A DNA stretch of 24,415 bases. Origin: Bacillota bacterium (GTDB lineage: Bacteria; Bacillota; Clostridia; Acetivibrionales; DSM-2933). This document shows, piece after piece, positions 1-6,530 of this stretch. The stretch lies in assembly GCA_030705945.1 (NCBI GenBank), contig JAUZPS010000013.1, positions 1 to 24,415 on the forward strand, written 5' to 3'. Under the pieces are notes generated by a model. It saw only the letters and a list, made by a program, of their open reading frames with translations. It was not told where the DNA came from and did not search any database. A program made the translations under genes and the position numbers. Position 1 is the stretch's first letter, and every line of letters begins with the position of its first letter.

Positions 1-2
1 CA

Positions 3-1772
3 GATTTGAAGTCTGGTTTTTTGGTAGAGTTGATTGGATATCCGCTAAGTTCTCAAACAAATTCCAGCGGATATTTCGAAATAAACAATATACCTGCAAA
101 TTCAGCAGGATATACCATTAAGATCAGCAAAGCAAACTACCTTAACAGGCAGATTTCAGGTATTATAGTAACAAGTGATTTGCAGATTGGAAGCCAAAGC
201 GAACCCATAAAAATGTGGGCTGGTGATATGCAGATTAACGGAGTTCAGGATAATGCAATCAACATGACGGATATAATGGAGTTTGCAAGGCACTTCAATA
301 GCATATCCGGAGATGAAAGATATAGTATTTCTTCTGATATTAATAGGGATTCAGCAGTAAATATGTCGGATATAGTTATTGTGGTAAAGCATTTTAATCA
401 AACTCCATTAAATTATCCGATAGTAACAATAAACTATCCACCTTCTAATATGCCATCTATTAAATCAGGGGTAACATGGTATGATAATAATGGGAATCCT
501 GTAAATGCCCATGGCGGCGGTATTTGGTACGAAAATGGAAAGTATTACTTATATGGCGAATATTGCTCGGCTGGCTCAGAACTTTTTACAGCAATGGCAA
601 TGTATTCTTCCACAGATCTTATGAACTGGACTTTTGAAAGAAAAATTCTCACAGTTCAAGCTAGTGGAGAGCTGGGTCCAAATCGCATCGGTCAGCGTCC
701 ACACATTATAAAATGCCCTAGCACCGGAGAATATGTCATGTTTATTCATGCAGCTGATAAAACATACCAGGCAGATAAAGAGATTGTATATGCCACCTGC
801 TCGACCATTAACGGTGATTACACTTATAAAGGGTCAATAAAGAACTCAAGCGGTGTCGAAATAAATCGAAGCGATTTTACTGCGTATCAGGATGGCAACA
901 CTGGCTATATTTGTACCGAAAGCGGATTTGCTTACAAATTAGCTTCTGACTATCACAGTTGGACTGAAATCACACTAAACGGCGCGAGTGCTTTGAATGG
1001 AAAAGAATCTCCAACCATCTTAAAGGTGGATGGTACTTACTACTGGCTATGGTCTAACAAAACCGGATGGAGAAGTAACGATAATGGCTATGCTACAGCA
1101 TCATCAATGGCAGGCCCATGGACAAATAGAGGGTTAATCGCGCCAAGTGGGATGTTTACATGGGACTCACAATGCACCTATGCATTACCGGTGAACGGTA
1201 CAGTAGGAAAAACATATCTATATTGTGGCGATCGCTGGGAATATGGTGATAATTCAAAGGCTACTTATGTCTGGCAGCCATTGACAGTAAACGGAACTAC
1301 AGTTTCCATGCCTGAATTTTACCCATCCTGGAATATAGATATTGCTAAGGGTACATGGTTTGGAAAAGGATCCACTAATCTGGCTAATGGAAAGACTGTA
1401 AGTAGCGATAGTTCACTATCATCAAATCCAGCTTCAAATGGAAATGACGGGGATGCATCCTCAACTCGCTGGTGCGCTGCAGATACTGGTACTGGTCATT
1501 GGTGGAAGGTTGACCTTGTTTCAATCTGCAATATTACCAATACATCAGTAACATGGGAGAAGCCTAATGTAGTGTATAAGTACAAGATAGAAGTATCCAC
1601 CGATGACTTAAATTGGATTACGAAAGTGGATAAAACCAAATCAACCAGTAAAATGCAAACCCAATCCGACAGCTTTACCGCCAGCGCCAGATATGTAAGG
1701 GTTACTGTAACTGGCATGCCGTCAAGCACTGATTCTGCAAGCTTTTATGAGTTTAGAGTATTGGGATACTAA
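3..1772 (+). CDS. GH43 (subfamily 24-like) exo-galactanase with dockerin-like repeats and C-terminal F5/8 module, 5'-partial
   Basis: The reading frame is open to the window edge, so the true N-terminus and any signal peptide lie outside; the TTG at position 6 is not a credible start. Numbering residues from that TTG: 1-70 resemble a carboxypeptidase-regulatory-like beta sandwich (GYFEINNIPANSAGY); 72-132 are two dockerin-like repeats (NAINMTD and DINRDSAVNMSD); 155-450 are a GH43-type five-bladed propeller (AHGGGIWYENGKYY, STDLMNWTF, RPHIIK); 457-588 are an F5/8-type-C/CBM32-like module (WWKVDL, ARYVRVTV). In GH43_24 exo-beta-1,3-galactanases a Glu is the acid and a Gln replaces the usual base; E334 (KESPTI) and Q389 (DSQCTY) fit those roles. 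Likely an extracellular enzyme acting on arabinogalactan side chains. Family placement is from memory of motifs; substrate is inferred. It is not functionally linked to the ribosomal genes that follow. Confidence 0.8.
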   Translation, partial: DLKSGFLVELIGYPLSSQTNSSGYFEINNIPANSAGYTIKISKANYLNRQISGIIVTSDLQIGSQSEPIKMWAGDMQINGVQDNAINMTDIMEFARHFNSISGDERYSISSDINRDSAVNMSDIVIVVKHFNQTPLNYPIVTINYPPSNMPSIKSGVTWYDNNGNPVNAHGGGIWYENGKYYLYGEYCSAGSELFTAMAMYSSTDLMNWTFERKILTVQASGELGPNRIGQRPHIIKCPSTGEYVMFIHAADKTYQADKEIVYATCSTINGDYTYKGSIKNSSGVEINRSDFTAYQDGNTGYICTESGFAYKLASDYHSWTEITLNGASALNGKESPTILKVDGTYYWLWSNKTGWRSNDNGYATASSMAGPWTNRGLIAPSGMFTWDSQCTYALPVNGTVGKTYLYCGDRWEYGDNSKATYVWQPLTVNGTTVSMPEFYPSWNIDIAKGTWFGKGSTNLANGKTVSSDSSLSSNPASNGNDGDASSTRWCAADTGTGHWWKVDLVSICNITNTSVTWEKPNVVYKYKIEVSTDDLNWITKVDKTKSTSKMQTQSDSFTASARYVRVTVTGMPSSTDSASFYEFRVLGY

Positions 1773-1819
1773 CTGAGTTATATTAATGAATACCATGTGT
1801 AATCCAGCTAAGATTATAA

Positions 1820-2093
1820 GGCTTTGCGAGTTTATTTATTAATGTTTACAATGTAGCAGCCAAAGCTGGGCTTAAATTATATAGTGGAATTCATAAGGTT
1901 TATCAATACGAAAACATTAGTATAGCCCGATATATATTGAAGGATCGAAATAATTCAGAAGTAATTACTGGGAAATATTTAGTCCTAAAAGCTAATAAAA
2001 TTGTTAGATGTTATAGTGACCTTGAATATGAGCATTATAGCGCCCCTCACGGGTCTTTCTTAAGGGTCCGGCTCGAACGGCATCAGCCATGCT
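1820..2093 (+). pseudogene. Start-less open frame, possible gene remnant
   Basis: About 91 codons are open between a TAA at 1817 and a TGA at 2091, with no ATG, GTG or TTG near its beginning and no ribosome-binding site. The conceptual product includes AKAGLKLYSGIHKVYQYENI and ends SFLRVRLERHQPC. I do not recognise it. Its 3' end (about 2041-2095) is noticeably richer in G+C than the flanks. It may be the tail of a gene truncated by a past rearrangement, or chance. Low certainty. Confidence 0.2.
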
Positions 2094-2163
2094 GATATAT
2101 AAAAGTCAGATACAAAGTCCATAATTAAGGAATGATTGAAAAATTACTTCTGATTCTGAGCGG

Positions 2164-2186
2164 ATGTTCACGAGTTAAGTGAACAT
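2164..2186 (+). terminator. 8-bp hairpin upstream of the rpsJ promoter
   Basis: ATGTTCAC (2164-2171) pairs perfectly with GTGAACAT (2179-2186) around a 7-nt loop. Only a short T run follows, so termination is uncertain. It sits upstream of the S10 promoter, where it could insulate the ribosomal operon from upstream transcription. Confidence 0.35.
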
Positions 2187-2250
2187 TTAAGAGAAGATTT
2201 TAGTAGAAGTTATTTTTTCAACATTCCTAAGTTTTTTTTAAAAATAACGC

Positions 2251-2279
2251 TTGCATATTTTATGATTCTGTAGTAAAAT
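2251..2279 (+). promoter_or_regulatory. Putative sigma-A promoter of the S10-spc operon
   Basis: TTGCAT (2251-2256) and TAAAAT (2274-2279) are separated by exactly 17 bp. The -10 matches TATAAT at 5 of 6 positions and the -35 matches TTGACA at 3 of 6. Transcription would begin near 2286, immediately before the structured leader. No str-operon genes (rpsL, rpsG, fusA, tuf) lie upstream here, so the cluster needs its own promoter; this is the best candidate. Confidence 0.5.
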
Positions 2280-2285
2280 ATTATT

Positions 2286-2434
2286 CGTTGTGACATGACA
2301 TACGATGAAATAGGAGATTGCTGCTCTATGAAGCAGGTAACTTCTACGGAGAATGTCCGATTCATGAAACCGGGCGACAAGTCACTGTACATTTTGCAAG
2401 TGGCGCAAGTATGCGCTATTCACTATGAGTACAG
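2286..2434 (+). promoter_or_regulatory. Structured 5' leader RNA of the S10 operon
   Basis: Hairpins visible by eye: CTGCT (2321-2325)/AGCAG (2332-2336); CGGA (2347-2350)/TCCG (2356-2359); and a long nested arm CTGTAC (2385-2390)/GTACAG (2429-2434) enclosing AGTG (2399-2402)/CACT (2421-2424) and GCGCA (2403-2407)/TGCGC (2412-2416) with an AGTA tetraloop. The arm abuts the terminator hairpin at 2435. A second GTACAG at 2511-2516, beyond the terminator, could pair with the same CTGTAC (7 bp if the flanking A-T is counted). This architecture suggests a ribosomal-protein-responsive attenuator. The ligand and mechanism are inference; I cannot assign an Rfam family. Confidence 0.5.
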
Positions 2435-2479
2435 CCCAGGTTATTTTGGCTTAAGAAGCCATATATTGCCTGGGTTTTT
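2435..2479 (+). terminator. Intrinsic terminator/attenuator in the rpsJ leader
   Basis: CCCAGG (2435-2440) pairs with CCTGGG (2469-2474), with an inner stem TGGCTT (2447-2452)/AAGCCA (2456-2461), followed at once by TTTTT (2475-2479). It lies about 190 nt downstream of the predicted transcription start and 90 nt before rpsJ. Unless read through, it would stop transcription of the whole ribosomal operon, which is why an attenuation role is proposed. Confidence 0.7.
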
Positions 2480-2568
2480 ATATAACAGATAATGAAACAC
2501 CCGGCATAGTGTACAGATTAATGCTTGTTGTAAGTAACAAATTGAGTATTTTATAAGGAGGCTTTTGT

Positions 2569-2880
2569 ATGGCAAACAAGCAAAAAATAAGAATTCGATT
2601 GAAAGCGTTCGATTTTCAGGTTCTTGATCAATCAGCTGAAAAGATAGTTGAAACAGCAAAAAGAACTGGAGCGAAGGTATCTGGACCGGTGCCATTACCG
2701 ACAGAAAAAGAAATAATAACAATATTGAGAGCTCCACACAAGTACAAAGATTCTCGTGAGCAGTTTGAAATGAGAACTCATAAAAGATTAATCGACATAT
2801 TGCTGCCAACGCCAAAGACAGTTGATGCATTGATGAGACTGGACTTGCCGGCAGGAGTTGATATCGAGATCAAGCTTTAA
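2569..2880 (+). CDS. rpsJ: 30S ribosomal protein S10
   Basis: The 103-residue product matches the family's usual length and begins MANKQKIRIRLKAFD, with the conserved RIRLKAFDFQVLDQSA strand-helix and the GPVPLPTEK loop that contacts 16S rRNA in the 30S head. In many bacteria S10 (NusE) also joins NusB in antitermination complexes. The ATG follows AAGGAGG at a normal distance. It is the first gene of the S10 cluster, directly downstream of the structured leader and terminator, so its expression sets that of all genes behind it. Confidence 0.98.
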   Translation: MANKQKIRIRLKAFDFQVLDQSAEKIVETAKRTGAKVSGPVPLPTEKEIITILRAPHKYKDSREQFEMRTHKRLIDILLPTPKTVDALMRLDLPAGVDIEIKL

Positions 2881-2904
2881 TAGCTTTTGATTTAGCAAGG
2901 TCAA

Positions 2905-2924
2905 GTTCATATTAAATTATGAAC
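2905..2924 (+). promoter_or_regulatory. Intercistronic hairpin between rpsJ and rplC
   Basis: GTTCATA (2905-2911) and TATGAAC (2918-2924) form a perfect 7-bp stem with a 6-nt loop, ending about 10 nt before the rplC ribosome-binding site AGGAGGG. It could be an RNase processing or mRNA-stability site. Function is inferred. Confidence 0.35.
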
Positions 2925-2947
2925 CAATAACCACAGGAGGGAAGAAA

Positions 2948-3583
2948 ATGAAAAAGTCAATACTTGGTATTAAAGTTGGAATGACACAGATATTCAATGA
3001 AGATGGTTTGTTAATACCTGTAACAGTAATACAAGCCGGACCATGTTCTGTTGTTCAGAAGAAAACAATTGAAAATGATGGATATGAAGCTCTAAAGGTA
3101 GGATTTGTGGATACTACTGAAAAGAGACTAAATAAGCCTGAAAAAGGACAGTTTAGCAAAGTTAAAGTCCAAACAAAGAAGTACTTAAGGGAATTAAAAG
3201 TTCCTGATTCACAAAACTATGAAATAGGCCAGGATATAAAGGTTGGGGACATGTTCCAAAATGGTGACCGTGTTGATATATCAGGTATATCAAAGGGTAA
3301 AGGTTTCCAGGGAACCATCAAGAGATATGGACAAAAGGGTGGTAAAGAAACACACGGTTCCATGTATCATAGAAGAGTAGGTTCAATGAGCGCTAATACA
3401 AACCCGGCTCGTGTATTCAAAGGCAAAAAGTTGCCAGGACATATGGGTGTTGACAAGGTTACGATTCAGAACCTTGATATTGTAAGAGTAGACGATGAAA
3501 AGAGCTTACTACTCGTTAAAGGAGCAGTTCCGGGACCAAAAGGCGGCTTACTTTTAATAAAGGAAACTGTTAAAGTCGGATAA
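2948..3583 (+). CDS. rplC: 50S ribosomal protein L3
   Basis: The 211-residue product begins MKKSILGIKVGMTQIF, the standard L3 N-terminus. It carries the long central finger that reaches toward the peptidyl-transferase centre (HGSMYHRRVGSMSAN and KGKKLPGHMG, about residues 130-170). L3 is one of the two proteins that nucleate 23S rRNA folding at the 3' end. The ATG is preceded by AGGAGGG. Length and motifs are ordinary. Gene order rpsJ-rplC-rplD is the conserved S10 order. Confidence 0.98.
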   Translation: MKKSILGIKVGMTQIFNEDGLLIPVTVIQAGPCSVVQKKTIENDGYEALKVGFVDTTEKRLNKPEKGQFSKVKVQTKKYLRELKVPDSQNYEIGQDIKVGDMFQNGDRVDISGISKGKGFQGTIKRYGQKGGKETHGSMYHRRVGSMSANTNPARVFKGKKLPGHMGVDKVTIQNLDIVRVDDEKSLLLVKGAVPGPKGGLLLIKETVKVG

Positions 3584-3608
3584 ATGAAATCGGAAGGGAG
3601 GAAATGAA

Positions 3609-4232
3609 ATGCCTAAAGTTGATTTATATAACATGAGTGGAGAAGTTGTTGGAAATATTGAACTTCAGGACTCAATATTCGGAATAGAGCCCAATGTTGA
3701 AGTTATGCACATGGCAGTATTAAACCAATTAGCTAACAAGAGACAGGGTACTCAATCTACAAAGACAAAGAGTGAAGTACGCGGCGGCGGTATAAAGCCA
3801 TGGAGACAAAAAGGAACAGGTAGAGCAAGACAAGGTAGTATACGCTCAGCTCAATGGATAAAAGGCGGTATTGTATTAGGACCTAAGCCAAGAAGTTATA
3901 GATTCACATTACCAAAGAAGGTTAAGAGATTGGCGTTAAAGTCAGCTTTATCATCTAAGGTAGTGGACAACGATATATTAGTAGTTGACGCTCTTGCTGT
4001 TGAAGAGGGAAAAACAAAGAAGATGGCTTCAATTCTTGGAAATCTGAAAGTTGATAATGGAGCATTGATCGTGTTGTCAGGCAATGACAATTTAGTTGAG
4101 AGAGCGGCAAGAAATATTCCTGGAGTTAAGACTGCTCTTGTTAATACAATAAATGTTTTCGATGTACTAAAATACAACAAGTTTATAATAACTAAGGATG
4201 CGGTAGCGAAAGTTGAGGAGGTGTACGCATAA
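3609..4232 (+). CDS. rplD: 50S ribosomal protein L4
   Basis: The 207-residue product has the L4 signature: an extended internal loop (about residues 45-95, with RGGGIKPWRQKGTGRARQGS) that lines the exit tunnel near its constriction, followed by a globular Rossmann-like domain. L4 binds domain I of 23S rRNA. In gammaproteobacteria it represses its own S10 operon by attenuation in the leader; whether L4 does so here, through the leader at 2286-2479, is open. The start follows GGAGGAAATGAA; the stop TAA shares its last base with the rplW start. Confidence 0.97.
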   Translation: MPKVDLYNMSGEVVGNIELQDSIFGIEPNVEVMHMAVLNQLANKRQGTQSTKTKSEVRGGGIKPWRQKGTGRARQGSIRSAQWIKGGIVLGPKPRSYRFTLPKKVKRLALKSALSSKVVDNDILVVDALAVEEGKTKKMASILGNLKVDNGALIVLSGNDNLVERAARNIPGVKTALVNTINVFDVLKYNKFIITKDAVAKVEEVYA

Positions 4233-4777
4233 TGAGAAGCGCAGAAGACATCATTTTAAAGCCATATATTACTGAAAAGTCTAATGATGGATTAAACGAA
4301 GGAAAGTACACTTTTATAGTCGCTGAAGACGCAACAAAAACGGAAGTTAAATACGCTGTTGAAAAGTTGTTTCAGGTAAAAGTTCTTAAAGTAAATACAG
4401 CAAACTATGAAGGTAAAGTAAAAAGAATGGGAGTACATGAAGGTTCAAGACCTGATTGGAAAAAAGCCGTTGTTAGAATAGACTTAGAGCCTGCAGGACC
4501 AAAGGAAAAGTATGTGAGAGTGGCTGAAAAGGTTCAGAAGTTGGATAAAGACGGAAAACCAGTAGTTAACAAAAAGGGCGAAGCAGTAATGATCATCAAG
4601 AAAGTTAAGGATAAGAACGGTAAGCTCAAAGTTAAGTACAAGGTTGACGAAAAAGGCAGAGTAATCAGAGAAAAGAAAACTTATACACCTGGATCATACC
4701 TTGAAAAGGGTGGAAAGATTACACCATCAGGTAAAAAATACAAGACAAGTATTGAAGAGTTTGGTGTAGGTCAATAA
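4232..4777 (+). CDS. rplW: 50S ribosomal protein L23 with a large lysine-rich C-terminal insertion
   Basis: Residues 1-86 are a normal L23 core (LKPYITEKSNDGLNEGKYTF, KVNTANYEGKVKRMG, RPDWKKAVVRIDL). L23 sits at the tunnel exit and docks trigger factor and SRP. Most bacterial L23 proteins are about 95-115 residues; this one is 181. Residues 87 to about 168 are extra: highly charged, 23 lysines within 91-170, with repeated turn units such as DKDGKP, DKNGKL and DEKGRV. The chain then ends in a short tail KKYKTSIEEFGVGQ. The frame is uninterrupted, codon use looks like the neighbours, and the ATG overlaps the rplD stop by one base. Identity is certain; the role of the insert is unknown. Confidence 0.96.
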   Translation: MRSAEDIILKPYITEKSNDGLNEGKYTFIVAEDATKTEVKYAVEKLFQVKVLKVNTANYEGKVKRMGVHEGSRPDWKKAVVRIDLEPAGPKEKYVRVAEKVQKLDKDGKPVVNKKGEAVMIIKKVKDKNGKLKVKYKVDEKGRVIREKKTYTPGSYLEKGGKITPSGKKYKTSIEEFGVGQ

Positions 4778-4804
4778 TTTATGTTTGATAAGGAGTGAGA
4801 AGAG

Positions 4805-5638
4805 ATGCCAGTTAAAAAGTTTAGTCCTACTACTCCGGCAAGAAGGTTCATGACAGTTTCTACTTTCGAAGAAATCACTAAGATAGAGCCTGAAAAATCC
4901 TTGCTTGCGCCGTTAAAGAAAAAAGGTGGAAGAAACTCATACGGTAGGATTACAGTGCGTCATATAGGTGGCGGAGCAAAACAGAAATACAGAATAATAG
5001 ATTTCAAAAGAGATAAAGACGGTATTAAGGCTAATGTTGCTTCTATAGAATACGATCCAAACAGAACCGCAAATATTGCGCTTCTTCACTATATAGACGG
5101 TGAAAAAAGATATATAATTGCGCCAGTTGGATTAAAAGAAGGGGATTCTGTTGAATCCGGAGAAAATGCAGACATTAAGCCAGGTAATGCGCTTAAATTA
5201 GCAAATATGCCTGTTGGTACATTGATTCATAATATTGAATTAAAGCCAGGTAAAGGCGGACAGTTGGTAAGAGCTGCTGGTAATGTAGCGCAACTTATGG
5301 CTAAAGAAGGCGATTACGGTCAGGTAAGACTTCCTTCAGGCGAAGTTAGAATGATCAGATTGAACTGTAAAGCAACAATCGGTCAGGTAAGCAACCTTGA
5401 AAACGAAAACATATCCATCGGTAAAGCAGGAAGAAAAAGATGGATGGGTATTAAGCCAACTGTACGTGGAGTTGTTATGAACCCATGTGATCACCCTCAC
5501 GGTGGTGGAGAAGGTAAATCTCCTATAGGAAGACCAAGTCCGGTTACTCCTTGGGGTAAACCTACTCTTGGACTTAAGACTAGAAAGAAGAAAAATAAGA
5601 GTGATAAGTTTATAGTTAAGAGAAGAAACCAGAAGTAA
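4805..5638 (+). CDS. rplB: 50S ribosomal protein L2
   Basis: The 277-residue product has the usual L2 length. The OB-like and SH3-like RNA-binding domains occupy about residues 40-200, and the C-terminal extension carries NPCDHPHGGGEGKSP with the histidine needed for peptidyl-transferase activity, then PVTPWGKPTLG. L2 bridges the subunits and supports tRNA binding. The ATG follows AAGGAGTGAGAAGAG. Nothing unusual. Confidence 0.98.
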   Translation: MPVKKFSPTTPARRFMTVSTFEEITKIEPEKSLLAPLKKKGGRNSYGRITVRHIGGGAKQKYRIIDFKRDKDGIKANVASIEYDPNRTANIALLHYIDGEKRYIIAPVGLKEGDSVESGENADIKPGNALKLANMPVGTLIHNIELKPGKGGQLVRAAGNVAQLMAKEGDYGQVRLPSGEVRMIRLNCKATIGQVSNLENENISIGKAGRKRWMGIKPTVRGVVMNPCDHPHGGGEGKSPIGRPSPVTPWGKPTLGLKTRKKKNKSDKFIVKRRNQK

Positions 5639-5659
5639 TAGGATTTATAGGTGATTAAA

Positions 5660-5687
5660 CATAAGTAATTAAGACAGTTTACTTATG
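5660..5687 (+). promoter_or_regulatory. Intercistronic hairpin between rplB and rpsS
   Basis: CATAAGTAA (5660-5668) pairs with TTACTTATG (5679-5687), a perfect 9-bp stem with a 10-nt loop, ending two bases before the rpsS ribosome-binding site GGGAGG. Possible mRNA processing, stability or translational control site; no T tract follows, so termination is unlikely. Confidence 0.4.
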
Positions 5688-5705
5688 AAGGGAGGATTAT
5701 TATAA

Positions 5706-5990
5706 ATGAGCAGATCGTTAAAAAAGGGACCATTTGTTGATGCAAAACTTCTTAAGAGAATTGAAGATATGAATAAAAAGAACGAAAAGAAGGTAATGAA
5801 GACTTGGTCAAGAGCTTCAACGGTTTTTCCACAGATGGTTGGTCATACAATAGCTGTTCACGATGGTAAAAAGCATGTACCTGTATTTGTATCGGAGGAA
5901 ATGGTTGGTCATAAATTAGGTGAGTTTGCTCCAACAAGAACCTATAAGGGACATGGTGGAAAGACTGAGAAATCAAGCGGATTGAAATAG
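5706..5990 (+). CDS. rpsS: 30S ribosomal protein S19
   Basis: The 94-residue product begins MSRSLKKGPFVDAKLL and contains the conserved WSRAST and PVFVSEEMVGHKLGEFAPTR blocks typical of S19, which forms a complex with S13 in the 30S head near the A-site finger. The ATG follows GGGAGGATTATTATAA. Length is standard. Confidence 0.98.
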   Translation: MSRSLKKGPFVDAKLLKRIEDMNKKNEKKVMKTWSRASTVFPQMVGHTIAVHDGKKHVPVFVSEEMVGHKLGEFAPTRTYKGHGGKTEKSSGLK

Positions 5991-5993
5991 TAT

Positions 5994-6009
5994 TGCGTAG
6001 GTTTACGCA
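5994..6009 (+). promoter_or_regulatory. Small hairpin between rpsS and rplV
   Basis: TGCGTA (5994-5999) pairs with TACGCA (6004-6009) around a GGTT loop, 11 nt before the AAGGAGG of rplV. It belongs to the same class of short stems seen in other spacers of this operon. Role inferred. Confidence 0.3.
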
Positions 6010-6035
6010 GATAGCTTTGAAAGGAGGAATTCCGG

Positions 6036-6512
6036 TTGGAAAGACAGATAAGATCAAAAGACGAGCTTCTTAAGGATAAAGAACAGCTTCTTGAAACTTA
6101 CAGCTCTGTGCATAGAAAAAATAAAAAGCCTGTCATTCTGTCAAAAAGAGAAAGAAAGGCTTTAGGAATTGGAAAAGATGAGGGAAGAGCAGTTCTTAAG
6201 TATGCTCGAATCTCTTCGAGAAAAGTTAAAATAGTTGTCGATTTGATAAAAAATAAGAATTTGGATGAAGCGTATGGTATTTTGAGGTTTACTCCAAAAG
6301 CTGCTTCAGATATATTACTTAAGCTTGTTAAATCAGCCGAAGCAAACGCGTTAACTAATAACGGTCTTGACAGAGAAGATTTATATGTAGCAGAAGCATA
6401 TGCTACACAGGGGCCTACTTTAAAGAGAATTATGCCAAGAGCTCAAGGTAGAGCTAACAGAATCAGAAAGAGGACCAGTCATATAACAGTAGTATTAAAG
6501 GAAAGAGATTAA
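6036..6512 (+). CDS. rplV: 50S ribosomal protein L22 with an N-terminal extension
   Basis: The canonical L22 domain starts at about residue 50 (GRAVLKYARISSRKVKIVVD) and ends with the tunnel-reaching hairpin (QGPTLKRIMPRAQGRANRIR). L22 contacts all 23S domains and lines the exit tunnel; macrolide resistance mutations fall in its loop. Typical length is about 110 residues, but this is 158 because of roughly 48 extra charged, helix-prone residues at the front. The TTG start is chosen because AAGGAGG (6021-6027) lies 8 nt before it and the extension is in frame and uninterrupted. Related clostridia may share the extension; I recall something similar but cannot confirm it. Confidence 0.95.
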   Translation: MERQIRSKDELLKDKEQLLETYSSVHRKNKKPVILSKRERKALGIGKDEGRAVLKYARISSRKVKIVVDLIKNKNLDEAYGILRFTPKAASDILLKLVKSAEANALTNNGLDREDLYVAEAYATQGPTLKRIMPRAQGRANRIRKRTSHITVVLKERD

Positions 6513-6530
6513 GGAAAAGGAGGTTGGAGA

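Larger units (their letters stand above)
1773..2568. other. 796-bp spacer between the GH43 gene and rpsJ
   Basis: No convincing gene is present. It contains a start-less open frame (1820-2093), an 8-bp hairpin (2164-2186), a sigma-A-like promoter (2251-2279), and a structured leader ending in an intrinsic terminator (about 2286-2479). The short frames at 2295-2492 (+) and 2441-2830 (-) overlap the leader or rpsJ and have no ribosome-binding site or family resemblance, so they are left out. No clear terminator follows the GH43 gene directly. Confidence 0.7.

Noticed and set aside
2041..2100. GC-richer segment considered as a tRNA fragment
   Set aside because: No acceptor, anticodon or T-arm pairing could be drawn.
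2220..2245. Possible fragment of the 100-bp repeat (shared CTAAGTTTTTTTT)
   Set aside because: The match is limited to a low-complexity 13-mer; flanking bases do not follow the repeat consensus.
2295..2492. 65-codon plus-strand frame in the S10 leader as a possible leader peptide
   Set aside because: It spans the terminator hairpin and has no ribosome-binding site; the nested complementary arms explain the sequence better as RNA structure.
2441..2830. 129-codon minus-strand frame over the rpsJ leader and gene
   Set aside because: It is antisense to rpsJ, has no family match or ribosome-binding site, and is explained by the codon pattern of the plus-strand gene.
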